This document shows positions 1 through 8,619 of a stretch of 29,995 nucleotides of DNA, one piece after another; position 1 is the first letter of the stretch, and the number at the start of each line of letters is the position of its first letter. The stretch is from Flavipsychrobacter sp964461535 (GTDB lineage Bacteria; Bacteroidota; Bacteroidia; Chitinophagales; Chitinophagaceae). The stretch is from positions 1 to 29,995 of the forward strand of contig CAYWUY010000035.1 of assembly GCA_964461535.1 (NCBI GenBank). Reading direction: 5' to 3'. The translations under genes were made by a program, and so were the position numbers. Below the pieces are notes generated by a model that made no database searches, was not told the DNA's origin, and saw only the letters and a list, made by a program, of their open reading frames with translations.

Positions 1-54
1 ATACACAGCTAGATAGGCTATATACAGATAGCTATTATAAACTTCTAGGTGCTT

Positions 55-72
55 TATCTTTTAGTATCTTTG
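55..72 (+). promoter_or_regulatory. mnmG promoter, -7 element (leaderless geometry)
   Basis: TATCTTTG at 65-72 matches the Bacteroidota -7 consensus TAnnTTTG exactly, and a near copy (TATCTTTT) lies 10 bases upstream at 55-62. Only four bases separate the box from the mnmG ATG at 77, so a start site at the usual distance would fall on or next to the start codon. No clear -33 TTG is visible at 16-21 bases upstream. Whether the upstream near copy is used is unknown. Confidence 0.55.
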
Positions 73-76
73 CTAT

Positions 77-1945
77 ATGTTTCCTGAATATGACGTTATA
101 GTAGTTGGAGCTGGTCACGCAGGCTGTGAAGCTGCTGCTGCTGCTGCCAACATGGGGTCTAAGGTGCTATTGGTAACCATGAATATGCAAACCATAGCAC
201 AAATGAGCTGTAACCCGGCTATGGGTGGTATAGCTAAAGGCCAAATAGTAAGAGAGATAGATGCACTTGGTGGTTATAGTGGTATAGTTACAGATAAGAG
301 TATGATTCAGTTTAGAATGCTGAATCGTTCTAAAGGACCAGGTATGTGGAGTCCTAGAGCACAAAGTGATAGAGAATTGTTTGCCAATACCTGGAGATTG
401 ATGCTAGAGCAGACACCTAACCTTGATTTTTGGCAGGATATGGTGAAAGGATTGATTGTTTCACGTGGAACAGTACAAGGCATTGTTACCGGAATGGGGC
501 AGGAGATAAGAGGAAAAAGCGTGGTACTAACCAATGGAACCTTCTTAAATGGTGTTATACATATAGGTGATAAACAGTTTGGCGGTGGTAGAATAGGTGA
601 AAAGGGAGCTACAGGTATAACAGAACAGCTAGTAGAACTAGGCTTTGAAAGTGCAAGACTTAAAACAGGTACTCCTCCACGTATAGATGGGCGTAGTTTA
701 GACTATTCTAAAATGGAAATACAGGAAGGAGATGAAGAGATAGTAGGTTTCTCTTACCTACCTATAGAAAAGATACAACCAAAACAGCAACGTTGCTGCT
801 GGATAACCTACACTAGTCAAGAGGTACATGATATTTTAAAGACAGGTTTTGAGAAATCTCCTATGTATCAGGGTCGCATAAAAGGTTCCGGACCTAGATA
901 TTGCCCGAGTATAGAAGATAAAATAACCCGCTTTGCAGAAAAAGAACGTCATCAATTGTTTGTAGAGCCTGAGGGATGGGATACTGTAGAGATATATGTA
1001 AACGGTTTTAGCACTTCATTGCCAGAGGAAGTACAATATAAAGCGCTAAGAATGGTACCAGGATTTGAAAACTGTAAGTTCTTTAGACCTGGATATGCCA
1101 TAGAGTATGATTACTTTCCACCTACACAGCTTACAAATACCCTAGAGACTAAACTGATTCGTAACCTTTTCTTTGCGGGACAAATAAACGGTACTACCGG
1201 ATATGAGGAGGCTGCTTGCCAAGGATTAATGGCGGGAATTAATGCACATAGAAACGTACATGAGCAAGAACCGGTAATATTAAAGCGTAGTGATGCTTAC
1301 ATAGGGGTATTAATAGACGACCTGATTAATAAAGGAACTGATGAACCCTACAGAATGTTTACCAGTAGAGCAGAATATCGTACCTTATTAAGACAAGATA
1401 ATGCCGATATGCGCCTTACTCCATTGGGCTATAATATAGGCTTAGCTAAACAGGTACGTATGGATTTGGTGAATGAGAAGAAGCAAGATGTAGATAGAAT
1501 TAAGAAAATACTTGCTGAATTTCCGGCTACTCCAGATGCTTTTAATGGCTTTTTAGCAGATGCAGGGTCTTCTACATTAGTAGAAAAAACAAAGGCGGCC
1601 AAGTTATTACTACGTCCGGGAATAGGTATAAAAGAGATGGTAACAGCTATACCTGACCTAAAAACTGCTATAGGCGATACTGATAGTTTGGTATTGGAGC
1701 AAGTAGAGATACAGGCTAAGTATGATGTTTATATAGAGAAAGAACAAGAGATGGTAAAAAAGATGTCGGCACTAGAAGACTTATTAATACCTGAATCTTT
1801 CAATTATGATAAACTAACTGCTATGTCTATAGAGGCCAGACAGAAGTTGAATAAGATTAAACCTCGTACATTGGGTCAGGCTAGCAGAATAAGCGGTGTA
1901 AACCCAAGCGATATCCAAATACTGATAGTATACATGGGTAGATAG
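77..1945 (+). CDS. mnmG: tRNA uridine-5-carboxymethylaminomethyl(34) synthesis enzyme MnmG
   Basis: FAD-dependent enzyme that, with the GTPase MnmE, installs the carboxymethylaminomethyl group on uridine 34 of certain tRNAs, which keeps decoding of split codon boxes accurate; cytosolic. The 622-residue length is normal for the family. The protein opens with MFPEYDVIVVGAGHAG, giving the FAD-binding GxGxxG at residues 11-16. Other family signatures are GMWSPRAQSDR near residue 90, LKTGTPPRIDGRSLDY near 195-210, FAGQINGTTGYEEAA near 370, and a C-terminal helical MnmE/tRNA-binding region ending in SDIQILIVYMGR. The start at 77 is the usual family start and sits four bases after a -7 box. A hairpin terminator follows. 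Identification is firm; mnmE is not in the window. Confidence 0.97.
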   Translation: MFPEYDVIVVGAGHAGCEAAAAAANMGSKVLLVTMNMQTIAQMSCNPAMGGIAKGQIVREIDALGGYSGIVTDKSMIQFRMLNRSKGPGMWSPRAQSDRELFANTWRLMLEQTPNLDFWQDMVKGLIVSRGTVQGIVTGMGQEIRGKSVVLTNGTFLNGVIHIGDKQFGGGRIGEKGATGITEQLVELGFESARLKTGTPPRIDGRSLDYSKMEIQEGDEEIVGFSYLPIEKIQPKQQRCCWITYTSQEVHDILKTGFEKSPMYQGRIKGSGPRYCPSIEDKITRFAEKERHQLFVEPEGWDTVEIYVNGFSTSLPEEVQYKALRMVPGFENCKFFRPGYAIEYDYFPPTQLTNTLETKLIRNLFFAGQINGTTGYEEAACQGLMAGINAHRNVHEQEPVILKRSDAYIGVLIDDLINKGTDEPYRMFTSRAEYRTLLRQDNADMRLTPLGYNIGLAKQVRMDLVNEKKQDVDRIKKILAEFPATPDAFNGFLADAGSSTLVEKTKAAKLLLRPGIGIKEMVTAIPDLKTAIGDTDSLVLEQVEIQAKYDVYIEKEQEMVKKMSALEDLLIPESFNYDKLTAMSIEARQKLNKIKPRTLGQASRISGVNPSDIQILIVYMGR

Positions 1946-1997
1946 GTGTAAAAAGCCCAAATGAGTAAAAAACGACTAAAAATAGGTGTAAAATCAT

Positions 1998-2030
1998 GCA
2001 AAAATGGCCATAAGTGCCATTTTTTGCTTT
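1998..2030 (+). terminator. Rho-independent terminator after mnmG
   Basis: AAAAATGGC at 2000-2008 pairs with GCCATTTTT at 2016-2024 across a seven-base loop. The outer GC at 1998-1999 can pair with GC at 2026-2027 past a single T bulge. A T-rich tract follows. It lies about 50 bases after the mnmG stop and before recX, so recX probably has its own promoter. Confidence 0.65.
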
Positions 2031-2054
2031 ATAGCTTACTTAGCTGTACATTGA
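2024..2054 (+). promoter_or_regulatory. possible recX promoter (weak match)
   Basis: TTG at 2024-2026 and TACATTGA at 2047-2054 are 20 bases apart, the usual -33/-7 spacing in Bacteroidota, but the -7 element matches TAnnTTTG only partly. It lies ten bases before the recX ATG. The argument is positional: a terminator ends the preceding unit. Confidence 0.3.
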
Positions 2055-2063
2055 TAGGGTATA

Positions 2064-2528
2064 ATGGAAAATAAAGCAGCAATAATTAGGTACTGTAAGT
2101 ACCAAGAGCGATGCCATAGCGAGGTAAAAAACAAACTTTATGAATTGGGTTGTTCGTCTGCTGAGGTAGATGAGTTACTGACAGAGATGATAGAAATAGG
2201 ATTGCTGAATGAAGAAAGATTTGCAAGAGCTTTTGCAAGAGGCAGATTCAGATTAAAGCAATGGGGTAGAGATAAAATAAAGTATGAACTGAGAATAAAA
2301 AAAGTATCGGATTACTGCATAAAAAAAGCACTTACTGAAATAGACCCGGAAGAATACGACAACACCATAAATAAGCTGATGGATAAAAAAATGATAGAAC
2401 TTAAAGGCGAGAGAAGTAAAGCAACTTTTAAAGCAAAGGTCAGCAGGTATCTTTTACAAAAAGGTTATGAGCGAGATATAGTGTTTGATCTATTGCACTA
2501 TAAATTAAATTCAAATGGAGAGGCATGA
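2064..2528 (+). CDS. recX: regulatory protein RecX
   Basis: Small cytosolic protein that binds RecA filaments and modulates recombination and strand exchange. The 154-residue protein has the three-helix repeat layout of RecX: an N-terminal helical repeat with RYCKYQERCHSEVKNKL, the central signature LLNEERFARAFARGR at about residues 47-61 followed by WGRDKIKYEL, and a third repeat with KAKVSRYLLQKGYE near the C-terminus. The match is to the family's conserved central motif and length, so the assignment is good although RecX proteins are divergent. It lies between a terminator on the left and apaG 49 bases on the right; apaG appears to have its own -7 box. recA is not in this window. Confidence 0.92.
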   Translation: MENKAAIIRYCKYQERCHSEVKNKLYELGCSSAEVDELLTEMIEIGLLNEERFARAFARGRFRLKQWGRDKIKYELRIKKVSDYCIKKALTEIDPEEYDNTINKLMDKKMIELKGERSKATFKAKVSRYLLQKGYERDIVFDLLHYKLNSNGEA

Positions 2529-2547
2529 TTCATATTGCATTAATTAT

Positions 2548-2555
2548 TAGTTTTG
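2548..2555 (+). promoter_or_regulatory. apaG promoter, -7 element
   Basis: TAGTTTTG matches TAnnTTTG and lies 22 bases before the apaG ATG, in the short recX-apaG gap. A TTGCAT lies ten bases upstream, closer than a normal -33 element. Confidence 0.5.
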
Positions 2556-2577
2556 TAAATATCCAATCATCACAATT

Positions 2578-2964
2578 ATGGTAGAACAGGTTACTGAAGG
2601 AATAAGTATTATGGTAGAAACATTCTATCAGCCTTCACAATCCAATCCCGTAAATCTAGAATTTCTCTTTGCTTATAGAATTAGCATAGAGAATAGAACA
2701 GCATACCCGGTACGCCTGCTAAGCAGACATTGGCATATAAGAGATAGTAATGGTACTCGTAGAGAAGTACAGGGTGATGGTGTGGTAGGTAGGCAACCTA
2801 TAATAGAGCCGGGAAACTCTTACCAGTATACTTCAGCAGCAGGATTGCGTAGTGATATTGGTAAAATGTTTGGTACCTACCTGTTTGAAAATCTTTTCAA
2901 TAAAAAGAAATTTTCAGTAATTATACCTGAATTTCAGCTGATAGTTCCAGCAAAACTGAATTAA
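2578..2964 (+). CDS. apaG: ApaG domain protein
   Basis: 128-residue ApaG/DUF525-type beta-sandwich protein. Hallmarks are YRISIENRTAYPVRLLSRHW at about residues 32-51, then IRDSNG, the glycine-rich GDGVVGRQPIIEPG at about 66-79, and SYQYTSAAGL with GKMFGTYLF beyond it. ApaG was linked to cobalt/magnesium efflux and diadenosine tetraphosphate levels in enterobacteria; the same fold occurs in F-box proteins. The biochemical role in Bacteroidota is not established, so only the family is asserted. The gene has its own -7 box and is followed by a strong bidirectional terminator, so it appears to end the leftmost plus-strand block. Confidence 0.93.
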   Translation: MVEQVTEGISIMVETFYQPSQSNPVNLEFLFAYRISIENRTAYPVRLLSRHWHIRDSNGTRREVQGDGVVGRQPIIEPGNSYQYTSAAGLRSDIGKMFGTYLFENLFNKKKFSVIIPEFQLIVPAKLN

Positions 2965-2983
2965 GAACAAATACTAAAAACAT

Positions 2984-3022
2984 AAAAAAAGCGACATTTT
3001 CTAGAAAAAATGTCGCTTTTTT
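2984..3022. terminator. bidirectional terminator between apaG and the M4 protease gene
   Basis: GCGACATTTT at 2991-3000 pairs perfectly with AAAATGTCGC at 3007-3016 across a six-base loop. An A tract precedes the stem and a T tract follows, so it can end transcription from both sides: apaG on the plus strand and the converging protease gene on the minus strand. Confidence 0.85.
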
Positions 3023-3099
3023 ATTGAAAAACTGTAAAAAACAATCCTTTTTATAGTATTTATGGAATACGTATAAGTAGAAAATACTAGAAATAATTG

Positions 3100-3137
3100 G
3101 CAAAAAATAAGTGGTTCTGCTGATAACAGAACCACTT
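3100..3137 (-). terminator. terminator of the M4 protease gene
   Basis: AAGTGGTTCTG at 3109-3119 pairs with CAGAACCACTT at 3127-3137 across a seven-base loop. Read on the minus strand the stem is followed by TATTTTTTG. It lies just past the stop of the minus-strand protease gene and is backed up by the bidirectional hairpin at 2984-3022. Confidence 0.85.
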
Positions 3138-3157
3138 ATTTATATTAAATAATTATA

Positions 3158-6100
3158 TTATTTGTTTATAATAATCTTGAATACTACGTTGCTAGTAGTA
3201 TTATAAACAGTTACTAAGTATGTGCCACTTGCAAGATTCTCGCTTAAGTTAACTTGTTCATTTATGCGGCCACTATTACTGCTCAGTTCAGCTTTATATA
3301 CTTCCTGGCCTATAATGTTAGTAACGCGAATAGCTAGTTTTTCATTACTATTTTGTCCCGTAGTACCAGTAATAACGAAACTACCATTATTAGGATTTGG
3401 TACTAGTGATAAACCTGCAAAGCTGTTAGCTGCATTAGTAACACTGCTAGAAACATTAATGGTGAATCCACTGCTGTAAGCTGTAAGTGGGCTAGCACAA
3501 GCTTCGCTACTTACTACTCTACAAGTTATTACATCACCATCGCTTAAGCTACTGGTAATAAATATTGCAGTAGTAGCACCTACAATAGGCATACCGTTGA
3601 CATACCATTGATAAGTAGCTGCACTACCTGCATGTGGTGCAAAAGCGGTAAATGTATCTGCCATGCCTGGAGCAATAGTAGCATGACTAGCTAATACAGT
3701 TACTGTGTGAATAACATTGGTATCTACATGTATGTTTATAACCGGGCTCATACCTGTATCGGCAGTGCGACAAGGCAAATTACTAGTCATTACAACATAC
3801 AATAGGTCGCCATTATTAGGAACAAAATTATAAGCAGGACCTGTAGCAACGTTAGTGCCATTTAGGTTCCAGATGTAAGTAGGCGTAGTGCCACCAAACA
3901 TTGGAATAGCAGTAAACGTAGCAAGATTGCCTGCACATACAGTATCGTTAGGATATGCAGTAACACTTACTGAAGGGTGTACAGGACCGGTAACCAGCAT
4001 AGTAACTGCTGCTGCAGCAGTATCAGGTTCAGCACAAGCATCACTGCTTGTAAGTACACATTTTACTACATCGGCATCGTTAGGTGTATAATTATAAGTA
4101 GCGCCTGTACCCACAGCGGTACCATTTACATACCACTGGTAAGTAGGAGATGTACCACCATGTACCGGGTTAGCATTATAGGTAACCGGAGTACTTATAC
4201 ATACTACAGTAGCCGGAATAGCACTAATACTAACCGCAGGAACTAATACTGCAGAAGTGCTAACAGATACAAAAACATCGCTACTGGTGCTTGAGCAACC
4301 ATTGCTATTGGTAACACTCACATTATAGTTACCGGCAGCGTTTGCAACAAAAGTGCTGTTAGTAGCGCCTACTATTTCAGAGCTGCCAATATTCCATTGA
4401 TAAGTATAGCCAGTACCGGTAAGTGCACTTAATGTAGTGGTAGAACCCGGACAAATAACAATTGTACCTGATGGTGAAATACCAGTCATTGGTAGTGCAT
4501 TTACAGTAACCACATCGCTAGCACTGTTAGTACAGCCAAAGGCGTTAGTTACTGTATAAAAAATAGTAACCGTTCCTTCACCTAAACCTGTAACAACACC
4601 ATCGGTGCTTACTGTAGCTATTCCTAATTCGCTGCTACTCCAAACACCACCACTAGGACCGCTAGATAATGTAGTAGTACTAGCCTCACAAATAGTAGAA
4701 GTACCTGTAATAGGAGTAACTGTAGGTAATGGATTTACCGTGATAATGGCAGTAGAAGTAAATGTGCCACAAACACTGGTAATACTATAAGATATAGTAG
4801 AGGTGCCTACACCAACTGCACTAAACAAACCACTTGTAGGATTGATAGTAATAACACCGGTGTTAGAGCTGCTCCAGCTACCACCTGTTGCCGTACTTAA
4901 AAGAGTACCATTACCGTTTAAACAAACACTACCTGTAGTGCCACTTATGGTGCCGGCATCGGTAGTAAGTACTGTAACTGCTGTGCCTGAAGAGGTAGTA
5001 TTACATATGCCTTGAGTAACAAATACACTATAAGTACCGGTACTGTTGGCAGCATATGATGATGATGTAGCACCCGGAATGTTGGTACCATCTTTTATCC
5101 ATTGATATGTGTAACCTGTACCTGTACTAGAGCTAAGTGTTACAGAGCCGCCAGCACATATAGTGGTAGAGCCCGATGCAGTAACCGTAATAGCAGGAGG
5201 TGTACATAAAGGACCATCTACTAAGAAATATCTACCAAAGCCTGTGAAGCTAGCTCTAAAGCCAACTCCATTAGTGCCTGTTATAAGCGTAGGCGTTACT
5301 AATGTAGTATTTGCTGCTGTTATAGTAGCATCGGTAGTGGCAGTAGTTTTCAGTAAAAATAAACTTGATGGAGAAACACTGTTTAATTCAGTATTAGTCA
5401 TGTAGAAAACTGCATTGTAAGATGCAGAGCTACCGGTAGTAGGCGTAATGCTTATTTCTTTTACCGATCTGTTGATAGCAGAGAAAGAAGCCGGAGTAAA
5501 GCCGGTACCAGCTTGGGTAATAATAGCTTGTGTACAACCTAAATCCGCACTTGGGCTAATAACGCCTGCAATTACATGGGTATCGGCAGGATTATAGAAG
5601 TAAACCTGAGTACCACTTCTTACATTCCATGTTCTAGTGTTTCCTAATACTGTTGCTATAGGTGTAGCACCCACATTTTGCTTGAAACGCATAACCGGAC
5701 GCGCTGTACCGGCAGTGGCAGTGGTTAAAGAACAACCTGAACCACCAGATATTGTACTACCTGCTCTGGCTGTAACTACTGTAGGTGTATTATCTATAGC
5801 ATCCATTTGGTCGTTACCAGGGAAGTTAGAAGCATTATTACCATAACAGATTTCAACTACTACATTGCTGGTACCATCCCAAGTAAAGGGCGTAGTAAAA
5901 TCTATTGAGTCAAGCCCGGCAACTGTTGTGTGGTTTCCGGTATATACTGTAGTAGGTGCAGTAGTAAACCCGGCACTAAGATTGGATAATAATGTGTTAC
6001 CCATACGTATAGTGTAGTTTACAAAAGGACCAGTACTATTTTTAGTAGTAATGTTGAAGCCAATTTGATTGATAGGAGCACCAGCTCTAACACCTGCAGC

Positions 6101-8374
6101 AGTAAGTTCGGCTGCGGTAAGCAGATATTGCGCATGACCTCTTCTGTTAGCCCCAGGGAAAGCAGAAGTAAGGTTACTAGTGGCGGCAACACCCATATTT
6201 AAGGTATGATATTCTATACCTGTCAGGTTAGGAATACTATCGTTATTAGTAAGGGTAATGGCTAGTGTATCGTTTGTAGGAGATATAGTAGCAGTACTAC
6301 CCATAGCATTTAGTGTAAATGCAAGAGTAATGGTTTTGCCACCATCAGTAACAGCACCATTATCTACTACGTTGATAGTAGCATAACGTGTAGCAGTATC
6401 GCCAGCGGTAAATGTGACAGTAGTTGTGCCTAAAGAATAGTCAGTACCAGATATAGCAGTACCGCCTGCTGCAACAACAGTTACTATTGGGTTACCACCT
6501 GTAATAGCGGGACCAATAGGTTTTAGACCTATGTTTACTACTCTAGAAGCCGGACAAGTGGTACTTGTAGTATACTCACTCACGTTCATAGAAGTAACAG
6601 AGAAGCCAAGTTGAGGTGTACAAGGAACAAAGCTAGTGCCAACACCTACTGCATACCAGGCATTAGTAACGGCCTGTGTTTGCGGAGAACATGCACCAAA
6701 TAAAGTAGTAGCTACTGCAATGCTGGTAGTACGGCATTGTGCATAATCGGCATCGCTTGGCAGTATTAGCTCAGTTTGATATAAAATATTTTGTGCATCA
6801 GTCCAACCAATGGAGTTAACGTTGTAGGCATTACCAAATTCGTTAGTGCCTATGCCACCATTTACTATAAAGTAGTACCAGTGGTTAATAACGCCACTGT
6901 TAGTGTGTACACCACATTGGTCGTTCATGTCGGTAGGCGTAGGGCAAGATGCAAGGTCGGTAGGAATCCAGTATAAACCACCATAAGCAGCAGGGTTACC
7001 TTCATTATTAGGGAAATCCATACTTCTAAGCGGGTTACCTGCCTGAGCTTCTTCACCTATTTTCCAGTAACTTTTACCTACAACATCAGTTTCGTGAGGG
7101 TCAGCATAATGTTCTATAGTTGCAGCCCAGCAGTCGCTAAAACCTTCGTTAAGTGCACCGGCCTCATATTCATATATCAGGTTAGCCGTATGCTGGCATA
7201 CACCGTGGCCTATCTCATGGGCTACAATATCCATGGTTACTAATGGGTCAAAGCCACCACTAGCAGAACCACTACCATCGCCATAAATCATTTCATTACC
7301 ATCCCAAAAGGCATTATCAAAGTTTACATCGTAATGCACATATTGCTCAATAATTGAATTCAAGTTATCGTAGCTAAATCTGCCTAATTCGTTAAAGAAG
7401 TAATCATATACTTTTTGGGCAGCCCAATGAGCATCTAGAGCTATGGTATCGGCAGTGGCAGATGGCCAGTTATTGGTAGCACTTGTAAATTCTGTAAAAG
7501 CTGCTAAGTTGGTGCCATTGTTTACATCCATGGTATGCACACCATTACCTCTTGTAGAGTCGTATAAAACGTAGTTAGCACCAGGCTTTGCAGTATTAAA
7601 ACTTACTATGCCGCTATATCTTGTTTTATTGGTTGCTAAAGCATGCTTTATATAGTTGTTTATTAATAGTATATCTCCTGTAGTAGCATCAATGTATATA
7701 TCATTATTAGCAAGAGGCTTAACAGATAAGATATGGAAATGCCAAGCCAGATGTAGCTTTCTATCTGCTATACCTTTAGAAAAATCCGCAATATATACCA
7801 GTGTACCATTAGGGTAGTAGCTAGTATCAGGCTTGTGATATTTATTTTTTAATTGTGCTTCTTTAGCCGGGTCTTGCCAAGCATAAACAGTAGCCGGCAG
7901 TTTATTCAGAGCTTTTTGTAAGGCTTGGTTTTCTGCTATATCAGCGGTTGTTTTAAGTCCACTCGCTTTTTCTGCATAGTAGTTGCCCGATAATAAGCTT
8001 ACTTTATTGTTTTTAGAAGTTATAGCATATTCGGCATATGCAACAGGTATATTATTAATATATTGTTGATACTTATCGGTTTTTATACCCAGCTTAGTAG
8101 TAAGGGTGTTTTTAGGCACCATTTTGCTGTTTCCGCCGTCAATATTCAAATATTTATTAAATATCTCACTGTATTGACTAGGGCTCCACTGCGTACTTTC
8201 GGAGAAGGTTAGTGTTCTTACAGTGTTATCATATTTGTTTTTTTGCACCATAACAACATCTTGACCGGATGTGCTGTTTTTCTGTGCAAAAACACTTGTA
8301 GATTGTGCTGATAGTAGGCACAAAGATGTAGCAAGCAATAGGCGCTTGAAGCCGCTTTTTATGGAGCAGTACAT
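3158..8374 (-). CDS. secreted M4 (thermolysin-type) metalloprotease with Ig-like stalk and T9SS type A sorting domain
   Basis: Exported zinc endopeptidase, 1738 residues from the chosen start. The open frame extends 22 codons upstream to 8440, but the Met at 8374 puts a normal signal peptide (KRLLLATSLCLLSAQSTSVFAQ) at the N-terminus. Order of domains: a thermolysin-type propeptide to about residue 240; an M4 catalytic domain to about 585 with zinc motif HEIGH (386-390), third ligand E410 in NEGFSD, and catalytic H490 in CGVHTNSGV; a Calx-beta-like domain at about 595-715; a beta-rich region of unknown type; Big_2/Ig-like repeats at about 1060-1645; and a T9SS type A tail from about 1656, LVPNPNNGSF. 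The active-site set is complete, so it should be an active protease reaching the surface or medium. It is monocistronic, divergent from the symporter gene. Substrate unknown. Confidence 0.93.
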   Translation of the reverse strand: MYCSIKSGFKRLLLATSLCLLSAQSTSVFAQKNSTSGQDVVMVQKNKYDNTVRTLTFSESTQWSPSQYSEIFNKYLNIDGGNSKMVPKNTLTTKLGIKTDKYQQYINNIPVAYAEYAITSKNNKVSLLSGNYYAEKASGLKTTADIAENQALQKALNKLPATVYAWQDPAKEAQLKNKYHKPDTSYYPNGTLVYIADFSKGIADRKLHLAWHFHILSVKPLANNDIYIDATTGDILLINNYIKHALATNKTRYSGIVSFNTAKPGANYVLYDSTRGNGVHTMDVNNGTNLAAFTEFTSATNNWPSATADTIALDAHWAAQKVYDYFFNELGRFSYDNLNSIIEQYVHYDVNFDNAFWDGNEMIYGDGSGSASGGFDPLVTMDIVAHEIGHGVCQHTANLIYEYEAGALNEGFSDCWAATIEHYADPHETDVVGKSYWKIGEEAQAGNPLRSMDFPNNEGNPAAYGGLYWIPTDLASCPTPTDMNDQCGVHTNSGVINHWYYFIVNGGIGTNEFGNAYNVNSIGWTDAQNILYQTELILPSDADYAQCRTTSIAVATTLFGACSPQTQAVTNAWYAVGVGTSFVPCTPQLGFSVTSMNVSEYTTSTTCPASRVVNIGLKPIGPAITGGNPIVTVVAAGGTAISGTDYSLGTTTVTFTAGDTATRYATINVVDNGAVTDGGKTITLAFTLNAMGSTATISPTNDTLAITLTNNDSIPNLTGIEYHTLNMGVAATSNLTSAFPGANRRGHAQYLLTAAELTAAGVRAGAPINQIGFNITTKNSTGPFVNYTIRMGNTLLSNLSAGFTTAPTTVYTGNHTTVAGLDSIDFTTPFTWDGTSNVVVEICYGNNASNFPGNDQMDAIDNTPTVVTARAGSTISGGSGCSLTTATAGTARPVMRFKQNVGATPIATVLGNTRTWNVRSGTQVYFYNPADTHVIAGVISPSADLGCTQAIITQAGTGFTPASFSAINRSVKEISITPTTGSSASYNAVFYMTNTELNSVSPSSLFLLKTTATTDATITAANTTLVTPTLITGTNGVGFRASFTGFGRYFLVDGPLCTPPAITVTASGSTTICAGGSVTLSSSTGTGYTYQWIKDGTNIPGATSSSYAANSTGTYSVFVTQGICNTTSSGTAVTVLTTDAGTISGTTGSVCLNGNGTLLSTATGGSWSSSNTGVITINPTSGLFSAVGVGTSTISYSITSVCGTFTSTAIITVNPLPTVTPITGTSTICEASTTTLSSGPSGGVWSSSELGIATVSTDGVVTGLGEGTVTIFYTVTNAFGCTNSASDVVTVNALPMTGISPSGTIVICPGSTTTLSALTGTGYTYQWNIGSSEIVGATNSTFVANAAGNYNVSVTNSNGCSSTSSDVFVSVSTSAVLVPAVSISAIPATVVCISTPVTYNANPVHGGTSPTYQWYVNGTAVGTGATYNYTPNDADVVKCVLTSSDACAEPDTAAAAVTMLVTGPVHPSVSVTAYPNDTVCAGNLATFTAIPMFGGTTPTYIWNLNGTNVATGPAYNFVPNNGDLLYVVMTSNLPCRTADTGMSPVINIHVDTNVIHTVTVLASHATIAPGMADTFTAFAPHAGSAATYQWYVNGMPIVGATTAIFITSSLSDGDVITCRVVSSEACASPLTAYSSGFTINVSSSVTNAANSFAGLSLVPNPNNGSFVITGTTGQNSNEKLAIRVTNIIGQEVYKAELSSNSGRINEQVNLSENLASGTYLVTVYNTTSNVVFKIIINK
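3440..4240 (-). repeat. three tandem Ig-like repeats inside the M4 protease
   Basis: Three consecutive units of about 90 residues share a pattern of TYQWYVNGT (or TYIWNLNGT), then NYTPND / NFVPNNGD / SLSDGD, then V-x-C/V-V-x-x-S. The first lies roughly at 4235-3995, the second at 3990-3715, the third at 3715-3440. They form the membrane-distal stalk before the sorting tail. More diverged Ig/Big_2 units, with CxGxSVTLSSSTGTGYTYQW-like sequence, lie at about 5190-4250. Boundaries are approximate because they come from reading the translation. Confidence 0.7.
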
Positions 8375-8405
8375 ATGTAAGATATTCGATATAAAGTCTA
8401 ACCTG

Positions 8406-8413
8406 TAAATGTA
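8406..8413 (-). promoter_or_regulatory. possible M4 protease promoter, -7 element
   Basis: On the minus strand TACATTTA differs from TAnnTTTG only in its last base and lies 31 bases before the ATG at 8374. It falls inside the longer open frame that starts at 8440, which fits the shorter start. No -33 TTG is visible, so the call is weak. Confidence 0.3.
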
Positions 8414-8569
8414 GTTAAAATAATGATATGTTGTATGCATGACTATTTATATATAGAGGTGTTTTGGTGGTTTTTACCTTGATACAGCGTATAAATAGAC
8501 AAAGTCAAGAGAAAAAGGGTTTGAAAACAGACCCTAGTATTTGCAATCTTAATAGGGCTTATTTCTATG

Positions 8570-8594
8570 TTGTGTAGATAATAGTGTAATTTCG
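8570..8594 (+). promoter_or_regulatory. possible symporter promoter (weak)
   Basis: TAATTTCG at 8587-8594 is a one-base departure from TAnnTTTG and lies 25 bases before the symporter ATG; a TTG at 8570-8572 is only 14 bases upstream of it. It is the best candidate seen in the 245-base divergent region between the protease and symporter genes. Confidence 0.3.
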
Positions 8595-8619
8595 GCACTT
8601 CACTTTTAGTCATTTTACA

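Noticed and set aside
8375..8440. Extended N-terminus of the M4 protease beginning at 8440
   Set aside because: It would place 22 non-hydrophobic residues before a normal signal peptide, and a possible -7 box lies inside it; the Met at 8374 is preferred.
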